From assembly GCF_030285665.1 (NCBI RefSeq), contig NZ_CP127295.1, forward strand, positions 4,402,001-4,466,000: a stretch of 64,000 bases of DNA, given 5' to 3'. The notes under the pieces were generated by a model. The model ran no database searches, had not been told where the DNA came from, and saw nothing but the letters and a program-made list of their open reading frames with translations. The position numbers were made by a program, and so were the translations under genes. This document shows positions 26,037-34,308 of this stretch, one piece after another. The stretch comes from Amycolatopsis mongoliensis. GTDB taxonomy: Bacteria; Actinomycetota; Actinomycetes; Mycobacteriales; Pseudonocardiaceae. Each line of letters starts with the position of its first letter. The stretch's first letter is position 1.

Positions 26037-26453
26037 ATGGACGAACCCCCGGGACCGTTCCGCTGCCACGGCGTGGAGGCGGTGCCCCAGGCCCTGCGGC
26101 GGCTCCGGCACGACCTGATGGCCTGGGTCCTCTCGGCGGGCGTCGAGGAGGGCCGGGCGCAGGACATCGTGCTGGCCAGCTACGAGGCGCTGGCCAACGT
26201 CGCCGACCACGCGTACGACGGCGCGGGTTCCGGAGTGGTCGACCTCGAGGCGACGGCGCACCCGGACCGGATCGAGGTGGTCGTCAGCGACCACGGGAAG
26301 TGGCGGACCCCGGTGGTGGACCCGCGCCCGGTTTCCGTGCGGGGGCGGGGATTGACGCTGCTGCGAGCCAGTGCCGACCGGGCGGACATCTCGTCCGGCG
26401 AAGCGGGGACCGTGGTGACGCTGGTGTGGGACCTGGCGCCGGTCCGGCCGTGA
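26037..26453 (+). CDS. RsbW-like ATP-binding anti-sigma regulatory protein
   Basis: A 138-aa GHKL-fold ATPase of the HATPase_c_2 type. The N box is SYEALANVADHAYD, the D box VVSDHGKWR, and the glycine box is the short GRGLTLLRASAD. These small kinases bind STAS proteins and sigma factors in partner-switching modules. ATG 26037 has AAAGG nine bases upstream. GTG 26001, overlapping the STAS stop, is an in-frame alternative that would add 12 residues. It ends the signalling block. Confidence 0.85.
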   Translation: MDEPPGPFRCHGVEAVPQALRRLRHDLMAWVLSAGVEEGRAQDIVLASYEALANVADHAYDGAGSGVVDLEATAHPDRIEVVVSDHGKWRTPVVDPRPVSVRGRGLTLLRASADRADISSGEAGTVVTLVWDLAPVRP

Positions 26454-26539
26454 GCGGCGGCGCCGAAATCCGGTTGGGCCGCCCGGTGCCCGGCTGGTAG
26501 CGTGCCGTCGACCGTGACCCACCCGAGGAGGTGAGACCC

Positions 26540-26593
26540 GTGAACGCTGTGCGCACGTGGGTGCTCCCCCTCGCCGTCATGGTCGGGCGATAG
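26540..26593 (+). CDS. 17-aa leader peptide
   Basis: GTG 26540 to TAG 26593 encodes MNAVRTWVLPLAVMVGR, preceded by a strong GAGGAGG site. It ends 45 bp before the hydrolase gene. The short length, strong ribosome binding site and the base-pairing options described for 26563-26638 suggest a regulatory leader rather than a functional protein. I do not recognise the peptide from a known attenuator class with certainty. Confidence 0.5.
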   Translation: MNAVRTWVLPLAVMVGR

Positions 26594-26638
26594 GCCTCCG
26601 GGAGCGCCTCGAATCAGGCACGCCCGAAAGGCACTCCC
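26563..26638 (+). promoter_or_regulatory. Possible translational attenuator
   Basis: Three segments can pair in alternative ways. GCTCCC (26563-26568, inside the leader peptide) is complementary to the GGGAGC part of GGGAGCGCC (26600-26608). The same GGGAGCGCC pairs at 8 of 9 positions with GGCACTCCC (26630-26638), which ends at the hydrolase ATG and covers part of its Shine-Dalgarno. A ribosome on the leader would decide which helix forms. The structure is read by eye, not folded computationally. Confidence 0.35.
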
Positions 26639-27391
26639 ATGAATTCTCTGTGTTTCACGTCCGAAACGGCGTCGGACGGGGTCGTCGAGCGCGACTTCAC
26701 CGTCGGCGACGTCCCCGGCGTCCTCTGGTCACCCGCGTCCGGCCCGGCGTCCGCGCCCCTGGTCCTGATGGGGCACGGAGGCGGCCTGCACAAGAAGACG
26801 CCGGCCCTCGCTGCCCGGGCCCGTGACGCCGTGACCCGGCAGGGCTTCTCCGTCGTGGCCATCGACGCTCCCGGACACGGCGACCGCCCACGCGCGGCCG
26901 AAGACGAGCAGGTCCGCGCTTCGTTCCGGGAAGCGCACGCGACGGGCGACCGGGAACGCTTCCGGTCGGTCAGCATCGGCTACGCCCTCTCCCTGGCGGA
27001 GCGGGCCGTCCCCGAATGGCGCGCCACGCTGGATGCACTCCAGGAGCTGCCCGAAATCGGCCGCGATGCGCGGATCGGCTACGGCGGCGGCATCTCGCTG
27101 GGCACCGCGATCGGGATCCCGCTGACGGCGGCCGAACCGCGGATCTCCGCGGCGATCTTCGGCGGCGGGTTCTTCGTCCACGACGAACTGCTCGACGCGG
27201 CGCGGCGGATCACCGTGCCGGTCCAGTTCCTGCTCCCGTGGGACGACGAGCACGTCGACCGGCAATCGTGCTTCGCGCTCTTCGACGCCTTCGCGACCAC
27301 CGAAAAGACGTTGCACGCCAACCCGGGTGACCACCGCACCATCCGCTGGATCGGCGTCGACGAGGGCTTCCTCGCCCGTCACCTGACCTGA
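26639..27391 (+). CDS. Alpha/beta hydrolase, dienelactone hydrolase-like
   Basis: A 250-aa cytoplasmic hydrolase. The N-terminal strand region has LVLMGHGGGLHKKTP, followed by VVAIDAPGHGDRP. The nucleophile is probably the Ser of GGISLGTAIG, with Asp in LLPWDDEHVD and His in NPGDHRT. This fits the dienelactone hydrolase/FrsA-like subgroup; the substrate is not evident. ATG 26639 is preceded by AAAGG. Translation may be controlled by the 17-aa leader upstream. A 23-bp perfect hairpin directly follows the stop. Confidence 0.8.
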   Translation: MNSLCFTSETASDGVVERDFTVGDVPGVLWSPASGPASAPLVLMGHGGGLHKKTPALAARARDAVTRQGFSVVAIDAPGHGDRPRAAEDEQVRASFREAHATGDRERFRSVSIGYALSLAERAVPEWRATLDALQELPEIGRDARIGYGGGISLGTAIGIPLTAAEPRISAAIFGGGFFVHDELLDAARRITVPVQFLLPWDDEHVDRQSCFALFDAFATTEKTLHANPGDHRTIRWIGVDEGFLARHLT

Positions 27392-27394
27392 CGG

Positions 27395-27442
27395 GGTCGT
27401 GAGTGTTTAGGCGGGTTAGAACCCGCCTAAACACTCACGACC
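27395..27442. terminator. Perfect 23-bp inverted repeat between convergent genes
   Basis: The arms 27395-27417 and 27420-27442 (beginning GGTCGTGAGTGTTTAGGCGG) are perfectly complementary with a 2-nt centre. It starts 4 bp after the hydrolase stop and ends 20 bp before the phosphoesterase stop, so it can act as a bidirectional I-shaped terminator. It belongs to the same sequence group as the hairpins at 47256 and 53211. Confidence 0.7.
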
Positions 27443-27461
27443 GGCCGCGGCAGACGGGGGA

Positions 27462-29084
27462 CTAGCTGTGCGCGACCGCCCCGGTCTTCGGGTCGAGCGT
27501 GACCTTCTTCGCCCGTGGCCACCAGAAGTCGAACATCCCGTTCAGCGACCCCGCGCGGGAGTCGAACGACGAGTCGCCGATCCGGCCGGCGAACCAGTTG
27601 TCCTCGATGAACTTCAGCACCGAGGTCTGGTCCGTCAGCGAGTGGTCGACGTGGTTCACCTTGCTGTACGGCGAAATCACCAGCAGCGGCAGCCGCGGGC
27701 CGTAGCCGCAGCGGTCGGCGTAGGTGCCCATCTTCGTCGGCTGGGCCGTGCACACCGCCTGGTCCTGCGCGGCGTCGTGCGAGCCGTTGACGATCGGCGA
27801 CCTGGCGTGGTCGTACCAGCCGTCCGAGTCGTCGTACGCCAGGACGATCGCCGTCGACTTCCACTCCGGCGACTGCTGGATCTTGTTGATCTCGCTGACG
27901 ACGAACTGCTGCTCGTCCAGCGGGTCCGAGTAACCCGCGTGGCCGTCCTGGTACTCCGGGGCCTTCAGGAAGCTCACCGCGGGCATCGAGCCGGCGCGCA
28001 GCGCGTCGTCGAAGTCCGAGGTGTCGTACTGGTGGTTGGCGCGGTCGGTCTGGCCGATCGCCTGCACCGACGTCGGCGGGAGGTGCTTCGGGTTCGCCGT
28101 CGACGGGTAGTACTGGAACGGCTCGTGGTGCGGGCTGTAGTCGACGACCGCGTTGCCGCCCACGTTCGTGTGCTTCTGGCCGCAGACCGCGTAGCCGTTC
28201 GCTTCGCCGGTGGGACGGAAGCCGCCCTGGAACCAGCCCCACGTCACGTGACGCTGGTTGAGCAGGTCACCGACGTTGCGGCCGTTCATGGTGGCCAGGT
28301 TGTCCTTGCTCGTGTGGTTCTTGTCCGAGCAGTCGTCCCAGGCCGGGTCCGGGTCGTTGATCACCGTGCCGACGCCGTTCGCGTCCGGCGACGACACGAC
28401 GTAGGAGTCGCTGACCGGCTCGTGCGTCACCGGGTCGACCGCCTGGCCGCCGTGCGTCTGGCCCGAGATCAGGTTCAGCGCGCCCGGCGTCGACGGGCCG
28501 AACGTCGTGTTGAACGAGTTGTCGCTCATCGCGTAGTGCTGGGCGTAGTTCCACATGCCCGTGACGGTGTTGCCGTCGTAGTAGTCCATCACCAGGCCGG
28601 GCTCGCCGAACAGCACCGGCTGGCCGGTGCACTTGTCCGTCTCGGTCTTCTCGACGAACTTGTCCATCTTGCCGCCGTTGAAGGCGGCCTGCTCCGCGCC
28701 GTAGTTGTGGTTCTGGTCGCAGGTCATCGCCTGCTCGTGCGTGAGCCGCTTCGGGTCGTACGCGTTGGGGTTGTCGGTCAGCAGCTTGTGGTCGAGGCCG
28801 TTGATCTTCGGGGTGTTGCGTGCGGCCTGGAACGGGGTGCCGTCCGTGTTCGCCGCGTTCGGGTAGGTCCCGAAGTAGTGGTCGAAGGAGATGTTCTCGC
28901 CGAAGATGACCACGACGTGCTTGATCGGCGTCGAGGTCGGGATCCAGTGGGCGGGGAAGACGTTCAGCGGCTGGGCGTCCGCGGTGGTCGCCGCGGAACC
29001 GGTGACGACGGCCAGCACGGCCACCGAGGCGAGCGCCCCGGCGCCGAGCAGGCCGCGCCGTCGCCGGCGAGGTCGGGTGTCCAC
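27462..29084 (-). CDS. Secreted phospholipase C-type phosphoesterase
   Basis: A 540-aa exported phosphoesterase of the phospholipase C/acid phosphatase (AcpA) superfamily. The signal peptide contains twin arginines (RRRRRGLLGAGALASVAVL) and may be Tat type. The hallmark HVVVIFGENISFDHYFGTYP (about residues 55-74) carries the metal ligand Glu and the nucleophile region. Later motifs include FGPSTPGALNLISG, AYDDSDGWYDH and PLLVISPYSKVNHVDH. Likely substrates are phospholipids or other phosphodiesters outside the cell. GTG 29084 has AAAGGA 7 bases upstream. It lies 33 bp after the stop of efeB on the same strand and may be cotranscribed. Confidence 0.85.
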   Translation of the reverse strand: MDTRPRRRRRGLLGAGALASVAVLAVVTGSAATTADAQPLNVFPAHWIPTSTPIKHVVVIFGENISFDHYFGTYPNAANTDGTPFQAARNTPKINGLDHKLLTDNPNAYDPKRLTHEQAMTCDQNHNYGAEQAAFNGGKMDKFVEKTETDKCTGQPVLFGEPGLVMDYYDGNTVTGMWNYAQHYAMSDNSFNTTFGPSTPGALNLISGQTHGGQAVDPVTHEPVSDSYVVSSPDANGVGTVINDPDPAWDDCSDKNHTSKDNLATMNGRNVGDLLNQRHVTWGWFQGGFRPTGEANGYAVCGQKHTNVGGNAVVDYSPHHEPFQYYPSTANPKHLPPTSVQAIGQTDRANHQYDTSDFDDALRAGSMPAVSFLKAPEYQDGHAGYSDPLDEQQFVVSEINKIQQSPEWKSTAIVLAYDDSDGWYDHARSPIVNGSHDAAQDQAVCTAQPTKMGTYADRCGYGPRLPLLVISPYSKVNHVDHSLTDQTSVLKFIEDNWFAGRIGDSSFDSRAGSLNGMFDFWWPRAKKVTLDPKTGAVAHS

Positions 29085-29117
29085 TGTGGATTCCTTTCGT
29101 GGTGGGGTGGTGTGCGG

Positions 29118-30317
29118 TCAGGTGAGCAGGGAGCGCCCGAAGTGGTCGTCCGGGCCGGTGACGCCCGGCAGCGCGAAGAAGTAGCCGCCGCCGAACGGGG
29201 AGATGTAGTCGGTCAGGGGTTCGCCGGCCAGCCGCGTCTGGATCGCCTCGAACTGGCGCTCCAGGTCCTGCTGGTAGCAGACGAAGACGAGGCCCATGTC
29301 GAGGTTGCCGTTGCTGTCGATGCCGCGGTCGTAGTTCACCGCGCGGCGCAGGATGCGGCCGGCGTCGGTTTCCGGCGTGCGGGGGTTGGCCTTGCGGATG
29401 TGGCTGGTCAGCGGGATCACGGTGCCGATCGGGTCGTCGGCGTAGCGGGGGACGTCGGTCTCCTCGGTGCCGTCGAGCGGGGCGCCGGTGTCGCGGCGGC
29501 GGCCGAACATGTTCTCCTGCTCCGCCAGCGAAACCCGGTCCCAGAACTCGACCAGCATCCGGATCAGCCGGATCACCTGGTAGCTGCCGCCCGCGGCCCA
29601 GGCGGGTTCGCCCGTTCCGGACGTCCACACGAGACGGTCGAAGTCGGCTTCTTCCGGGTTGGAGGTGCCGTCCTTGAAGCCCATCAGGTTCCGCGGTGTC
29701 CCGGCCGGGCGCGGCGGGGAGCTGAAGCCGTTGAGCTTCCACCGCAGCTGCATGCCGCCGCGGGTCGCGCGGGCGATGTCGCGCAGCGCGTGCAGCACGG
29801 TGTCGGTGGAGTTCGCGGACAGCGTGAGGCTCAGGTCGCCGTGGCACTGGGCGGGGTCGAGGGCGTCGTCCGGGAACGTCGTCATCGGCTTCAGCTTGGC
29901 GGGCTTGAGCTTCGCCAGGCCGTACCGGTCGTCGAACAGCGACGCGCCGACGCCGAGGACCACGCCCAGGTCGCCACCCGGGACGACGGGACCGAGCACC
30001 CCGGAGTCGGCGGGCGGCGCGGTGATGCCGAGGGCGGCGGGCGCACCACCGCCGGTGAGGAACCGCGCCCGGTCGGTGACGGCGCGGAAGAGGTCGGTGA
30101 GCTCGGCTTTCGACTCGGCGACGACGTCGAACGACGCGACGATGGTCTGGGTGGGCGGCTTCCGCAGGATGGCGGCCTGGTTCTTGCCGTGGAAGGCGAC
30201 GGGCGCCGTGCTGTCGGTGACGGCGGCGGAAGCACCGAGCCCGGCTCCGGCGGCCACGGTCAGGCCGGCCCCCATCGCGGCGCGGCGCAGGAAGGAGCGG
30301 CGCGGCAGATCACTCAC
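29118..30317 (-). CDS. efeB: Dyp-type peroxidase EfeB, Tat-exported
   Basis: A 399-aa dye-decolorising peroxidase of the EfeB type. The Tat signal [17 protein letters not shown] is at the N-terminus. The heme-side GxxDG motif is GFKDGTSNP, with the Asp as distal catalytic residue, and the later [13 protein letters not shown] probably supplies the proximal His. [13 protein letters not shown] near the C-terminus is typical. EfeB oxidises ferrous iron or deferrochelates heme at the cell surface. GTG 30317 overlaps the efeO stop (gtga), so the two are coupled. The permease gene efeU, usually in the same operon, is not here. Confidence 0.9.
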   Translation of the reverse strand: MSDLPRRSFLRRAAMGAGLTVAAGAGLGASAAVTDSTAPVAFHGKNQAAILRKPPTQTIVASFDVVAESKAELTDLFRAVTDRARFLTGGGAPAALGITAPPADSGVLGPVVPGGDLGVVLGVGASLFDDRYGLAKLKPAKLKPMTTFPDDALDPAQCHGDLSLTLSANSTDTVLHALRDIARATRGGMQLRWKLNGFSSPPRPAGTPRNLMGFKDGTSNPEEADFDRLVWTSGTGEPAWAAGGSYQVIRLIRMLVEFWDRVSLAEQENMFGRRRDTGAPLDGTEETDVPRYADDPIGTVIPLTSHIRKANPRTPETDAGRILRRAVNYDRGIDSNGNLDMGLVFVCYQQDLERQFEAIQTRLAGEPLTDYISPFGGGYFFALPGVTGPDDHFGRSLLT

Positions 30318-31483
30318 GAAACCCTCCTCGGCTCGGCGATCGCCGCGATCGGGGCCAGTAGTTCCGTCAGCTCGCTCACGTCCGCGTTCAGCTTCTGTCG
30401 CTCCTTCTGCGGCAACTGTGTCAGCGGCGTCCAGCTCCCGTCCGGCCGGTGCGCGAAGTCCAAAAGGGACTGTGTGCGCGTCAACCAGCTGTCCACCTCG
30501 GACAGATCCGGGTACCGGGGCGCGAGCAGCGGGCGGAGCACGTCGAGCACCGCGCGGGTGCCGTCGAGGTTGGCGCGGGCCGTGGCCAGGTTGGTGCCGC
30601 TGCCGTAGTCCGTGCGGCCCGTCAGTTCGAACTGCAGCGTGTTCTCCATGATCTCGTGCGCGCGCAGGCCGAGGTCGTTGCCGTCGATCTGGCTGTTGCC
30701 GAAGGACGCCTGCAGCGCGTGGGCGTCCGTGTCCAGCCGGTCGGCCACCGAGCCCAGCGCGGCCAGATCCTCGCCGTGCCAAAGCCCCTGCTCGAGGCGG
30801 TGGAACCCGGTGAAACCCGGGTCCGACGTGCCGTTCGGGAGGCCGTCGGCGGTGCCGTTGAGCGCGCCGTCGGAGTCGCCGAACGCGTCGTACGCCGCGC
30901 CGAGACGCTCGTACGTCAAGTGGGCCGTCAGCCACGCCGCCTCGCTCGCCGCGCGGTCGCCGCCGTGGACGGCGTTCTTCAGCGCGCCCGTGTTCGCGAC
31001 CAGCTCGCCGAGGCCCGTCGTGACGTGCTGCTGGTAGGCCTTGAGCGGCCCGAGCAGGTCGTTGTGCGTCACCGGCGCGACGCCCGGGCCGGTCCGCTCG
31101 GCACCGCCGCTGACCTGCACCGCCGGCCCGACGATCGCGCCCGCGTCCTCGGGCAGGCAGCGGAACGCGTAGCTGCCGTTGCCGAGGTTGACCTGCAGCG
31201 GCCGGGTGGTCGCCGCGCCGAGGCCCTCGACCTCGCCGTAGATCACGCCGGTCGCCGGGTCGATCAGGTCGACCTCGGCGGTCACCGAGCCGGTGTTGTG
31301 CAGGCGGAACGTCTGCGGCCCGGGCTTCGGGTCCGACCAGCCGGTGCCGCACGCCGAACGCGACACCGCGATCTCCGGGTCGCCGGCGGACGCGCTGTCC
31401 GGCCAGAACGCCACGACGGCTCCCGCCGCGGCGGCCACGACCACGGCCGCCACGATCCAGCGGGTACGCACTGACCCCGGCAC
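30314..31483 (-). CDS. efeO: EfeO/imelysin-type iron uptake lipo- or membrane protein
   Basis: A 389-aa extracytoplasmic protein. An N-terminal membrane anchor ([19 protein letters not shown]) is followed by a cupredoxin-like domain (about 45-135) and a peptidase M75/imelysin helical domain (about 140-385) with the metal-binding [10 protein letters not shown] motif (HxxE). EfeO is thought to bind iron and hand it to EfeU. GTG 31483 was chosen because GGGAGA lies 6 bases upstream; in-frame starts at GTG 31516 and ATG 31513 would add 10-11 residues. It heads an efeO-efeB unit. The absence of efeU means its transport partner must lie elsewhere. Confidence 0.85.
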   Translation of the reverse strand: MPGSVRTRWIVAAVVVAAAAGAVVAFWPDSASAGDPEIAVSRSACGTGWSDPKPGPQTFRLHNTGSVTAEVDLIDPATGVIYGEVEGLGAATTRPLQVNLGNGSYAFRCLPEDAGAIVGPAVQVSGGAERTGPGVAPVTHNDLLGPLKAYQQHVTTGLGELVANTGALKNAVHGGDRAASEAAWLTAHLTYERLGAAYDAFGDSDGALNGTADGLPNGTSDPGFTGFHRLEQGLWHGEDLAALGSVADRLDTDAHALQASFGNSQIDGNDLGLRAHEIMENTLQFELTGRTDYGSGTNLATARANLDGTRAVLDVLRPLLAPRYPDLSEVDSWLTRTQSLLDFAHRPDGSWTPLTQLPQKERQKLNADVSELTELLAPIAAIAEPRRVS

Positions 31484-31675
31484 GCACACTCTCCCGTCAC
31501 TCGATCGGACCATCACCGATCACGGATTATGCGAGCCTATCGTCCGAAAAACCGCATCGGATGCCGTCGAGAGGAGGGAATTCACCGGGACTTCAGCCCC
31601 GCGCCCACGAAAGGGGTAGAAATCAGACGATTCCGTGTGCCAGATCTGTCTGGTTGGGACGGTTCGTCCGGTTGG

Positions 31676-32458
31676 TTACGCTGCCGGCAGCGGCGAGCCG
31701 GTCTCCAGCAGCGTCTTCAGGCTCGACAGCAGGGCCGGCCAGCCCTGGCTGCACATCGCCATGACCGTGCTGCCCGGCTCGAAACCGTCGTGCAGCACCG
31801 TCAGCTTCACGCTTTCTCCCTGCGGTTCGAGCGTGAAGGTGACCTTCGAGCGGCCTTCCGCCTGCAGCTTCGAAAGCGTTTCCGCGTCGATGCCGTTTCC
31901 TTTCGCCCATTCCTCGGTGAACGTGTGCCAGGTGTAGGAAAGGCGGCGGTAGGGGTCGGATTCGAGCACGACCTGGTCGGGGTGGCTCGTTTTCGCGCCG
32001 TTTTCCGCCCAGACCACCGGTGACCCTTTCTTCCAGTCGGTTTCGAAGGAGACGCCCCAGTACTGCCGGGTGAACGCGGGGTCGGTAAGCGCTTGCCAGA
32101 GCTTTTTCGGGGTCGTGCTGATGTAGGTGGTGTACGCGAATTCGTTCATGGGTGTGGACTCCAGGGCTCGTTTCAGATCGGCCAGCGCGCCGGCCCGCCG
32201 CCGGTCGTAGCGGGTCATCCAGCGCTCGGTGATCGCGTTGATCGGCGCCGCGTCGAGGTAGTGCAGCTTTTCGCGGCCGCGCCAGGTCGTCGTGACCAGC
32301 CCGGCCGCCTCGAGCACGGCCAGGTGCTTGCTCACCGACTGGCGGGCCATGTCCAGCCCCGCGCACAGTTCGCGCAGGGTCTGGCCGTTGCGCTCGTTGA
32401 GCACGTCCAGCAGCCGGCGTCGGCTGGGGTCGGCCAGTGCTTTGAACACCTCGTCCAT
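31676..32458 (-). CDS. ArsR-type regulator fused to an SRPBCC (AHSA1) domain
   Basis: A 260-aa fusion. Residues 1-95 form an ArsR winged helix: DEVFKALADPSRRRLLDVL, recognition helix near LDMARQSVSKHLAVLEAAG and the wing GREKLHYL. No Cys metal site is present. Residues 105-255 are an AHSA1/SRPBCC domain (YISTTPKKLWQALTDPAFT, VLESDPYRRLSYTWH, GWPALLSSLKTLLETG), a ligand-binding hot-dog-like cavity. In most actinomycetes these are two separate adjacent genes. ATG 32458 has GAAGAAGG four bases upstream; ATG 32485 is in frame, but lies at the predicted transcription start. The promoter carries two matching operators, so autoregulation is likely. Confidence 0.9.
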   Translation of the reverse strand: MDEVFKALADPSRRRLLDVLNERNGQTLRELCAGLDMARQSVSKHLAVLEAAGLVTTTWRGREKLHYLDAAPINAITERWMTRYDRRRAGALADLKRALESTPMNEFAYTTYISTTPKKLWQALTDPAFTRQYWGVSFETDWKKGSPVVWAENGAKTSHPDQVVLESDPYRRLSYTWHTFTEEWAKGNGIDAETLSKLQAEGRSKVTFTLEPQGESVKLTVLHDGFEPGSTVMAMCSQGWPALLSSLKTLLETGSPLPAA

Positions 32459-32474
32459 CGCGCCTTCTTCCGAA

Positions 32475-32529
32475 CATGCAGCCATTCGGCTGCCTTTTCA
32501 CGATAGGCAGCTGAACGGCTGCATGTCAA
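32475..32529 (-). promoter_or_regulatory. ArsR promoter with two near-identical operators
   Basis: On the minus strand, TTGACA (32529-32524), an 18-bp spacer and TATCGT (32505-32500) form the promoter. A 20-bp element GGCAGCTGAACGGCTGCATG fills the spacer at 32506-32525. A second copy, matching at 18 of 20 bases, lies in opposite orientation at 32475-32494 over the expected start site. Centres are 31 bp apart, about three helical turns. Each copy holds a GCAGC/GGCTGC inverted repeat. Binding there would block transcription of the ArsR-type gene. Confidence 0.7.
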
Positions 32530-32536
32530 CCGGGGG

Positions 32537-33424
32537 TCAGCGGAAGCGGATCACCGTGCTGCCCGCGAGCACGAAGAACACGAGGATGACCAGCGTCCCG
32601 GTCTGCCCGCCGGACGACCGGGTCACGACCTGGTCGACCGCGCCGGTCAGCCGCACCCCGCACTCGGCGATGACGGTGTGCCGCCCCGCCTCGATCCGGG
32701 TGAACTGGACCGGCGCGGTGAAGGCCCCGGAGCTGTCGGTGTAGGCGGAGCCGACCTCGGCGCCGTCGGAGGTCAGCGTGACCATCCGCCCCGGCTGGCA
32801 GCCCTTGCCCGACGCCGACAGCTCGTCGCCGGGCTGGACGCTCGGCCGGTCGAGCACCAGCTCACCCGGCTTCGGCTCGGTGCTGGTGGTGGCCGGGGTG
32901 CCGGGTGTCGTCGGCGTGGTCGCGGGCGGCGGCGTGGACGTGGTCGTCGGCGGGGTGGTGCTCGTGGTCGGAGGCGGGGTCGTGGTGATGCTGGGCTTGC
33001 TCGGCCGCGTGGTCGCGGGCGGCGGCGTGGTGGTGGTCGGGGGCGGCGGGGTCGTGGTGGGTGTGGCGGTCACGGTGAACCGGCTGCTCGCGGTGAGCGG
33101 CTGCTTGGTCCGGGCGTTGGTGCAGGTGCCGGTGACCGGGTAGGTGCCGGGCTGGGCACCGGCCGGCACGGTGGCCGCGACCGTGCCGCTGGTCTCCTGG
33201 AGGGTCGCGTTCCCCGTCCACATCGGCGTGCCGTTCCAGGAAAAGGTGATCGCCGTGCCGCACGGGTAGAAATTCCAGGAAATGGTGAAGGAACTGCCTG
33301 CCTTGCCGCTCGACGGTTTCAAACCAACCGACGACGTGTATTGTGCGTTGGCGTTACCGGCGAACGCGAGCAGAAGTATCGTTCCGGCCACGGCGCCGAA
33401 AAACAGCCGAACCACGAATCGCAT
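32537..33424 (-). CDS. Cell-surface protein with Ig-like domains and Pro/Thr linker
   Basis: A 295-aa exported protein. ATG 33424 has GGAGGGA 7 bases upstream and gives a good signal peptide (FGAVAGTILLLAFAGNANA-Q). The first beta-rich domain (about 30-120, with paired Cys at FYPCG and TGTCTN) is followed by a long Pro/Thr linker rich in TTTPPP (about 120-185), a second Ig-like domain (about 187-265, KGCQPGRM, IAECGVRL) and a C-terminal hydrophobic anchor ending in RFR. No LPxTG is seen, so it is anchored by a membrane helix. It is divergent from the next gene by 74 bp. Function unknown. Confidence 0.75.
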   Translation of the reverse strand: MRFVVRLFFGAVAGTILLLAFAGNANAQYTSSVGLKPSSGKAGSSFTISWNFYPCGTAITFSWNGTPMWTGNATLQETSGTVAATVPAGAQPGTYPVTGTCTNARTKQPLTASSRFTVTATPTTTPPPPTTTTPPPATTRPSKPSITTTPPPTTSTTPPTTTSTPPPATTPTTPGTPATTSTEPKPGELVLDRPSVQPGDELSASGKGCQPGRMVTLTSDGAEVGSAYTDSSGAFTAPVQFTRIEAGRHTVIAECGVRLTGAVDQVVTRSSGGQTGTLVILVFFVLAGSTVIRFR

Positions 33425-33498
33425 TGGGACGTCCCTCCCCGGTGTGTGCTCGCTGTAGCATTCCGGACCAGTCGGATAACGCAAGTAGGGGATGCCCA

Positions 33499-34308
33499 AT
33501 GGGACGTGTCATCGCGGCGGGGGTTGCGTTGGGTTTGTGCGGGGTGCTGCTCGGCGCGCCACCCGCGTCGGCCCAGTCCGGTTCGGCACCGTCCGGCTCG
33601 CTCGGGGTGCAGGTGTCGATCGACCGGCGGCCGATCGCCGACGTGACGGTCCCGATCGACCCGGCCAAGCAGGTCGAGCTCCAGGTCGTGGCCACCAACC
33701 CGGGCACCGCGCCGGTGAAGGTCCGCAGCGTGCGGCTCTCCGGCGTCGCGCTCGCCCTCACCTTCTTCGCCTACGACACGACCGCGCCGTTCGAAGTGCC
33801 GGCGCGGGGCTCGACCACCCGGACGTTCGTGCTGGACCTCGGCGATCTCGCCGGACAGGCGACCGGGCTGCTGCCGTCGTCGGTCGAGCTGCTCGACGCC
33901 CAGCGCGCGACGCTCGGCGAGGCCACGACGGTCGCCGACGTCCAGGGCTCCTTCTGGTCGGTCTACGGCGTCTTCGGCCTGGCGATGCTCGTGCTCACCG
34001 TCCTCGCCTGGCTGACCGCGCTGCTCGCGCTGGCCCGGCACCGGCTGGCCCCCAACCGCTGGCGCCGCGGCCTGCGGTTCCTGCCCGCCGGGTTCGGCAC
34101 CGGCCTGGTCGCGGTGATCAGCCTGTCCGTGCTGCGGCTGGTCCCGCCGGAGCCGGCGATCGAGATCCCGGTGGTGCTCGGCGCCGCGGCGATCGCGTTC
34201 CTGCTCGGCTACCTGACGCCGCACCCGGCGGCGCCGGCCGCCGCGGCCGCCGGGGACGGCGCCACCGTCCGGCTGCCGGTCCCGTCGACCCAGGAATTCA
34301 CCCGATGA
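33499..34308 (+). CDS. Membrane protein, kinase operon partner
   Basis: A 269-aa protein with a signal peptide (VIAAGVALGLCGVLLGAPPASA), an extracellular beta domain (about 35-150, resembling an Ig-like adhesion fold: VVATNPGTAPVKVRSVRL) and three membrane helices (about 155-175, 192-210 and 215-238) before a cytoplasmic tail. Family not recognised. ATG 33499 has AGGGGA upstream. Its stop overlaps the start of the Ser/Thr kinase (atga), so it is likely to work with, or be a substrate of, that kinase. Confidence 0.7.
   Translation: MGRVIAAGVALGLCGVLLGAPPASAQSGSAPSGSLGVQVSIDRRPIADVTVPIDPAKQVELQVVATNPGTAPVKVRSVRLSGVALALTFFAYDTTAPFEVPARGSTTRTFVLDLGDLAGQATGLLPSSVELLDAQRATLGEATTVADVQGSFWSVYGVFGLAMLVLTVLAWLTALLALARHRLAPNRWRRGLRFLPAGFGTGLVAVISLSVLRLVPPEPAIEIPVVLGAAAIAFLLGYLTPHPAAPAAAAAGDGATVRLPVPSTQEFTR

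Noticed and set aside
31520..31550. Possible iron-box (IdeR/DmdR) upstream of efeO
   Set aside because: The sequence around ttatgcgagcctat has only partial symmetry and too few matches to the 19-bp consensus to be claimed.
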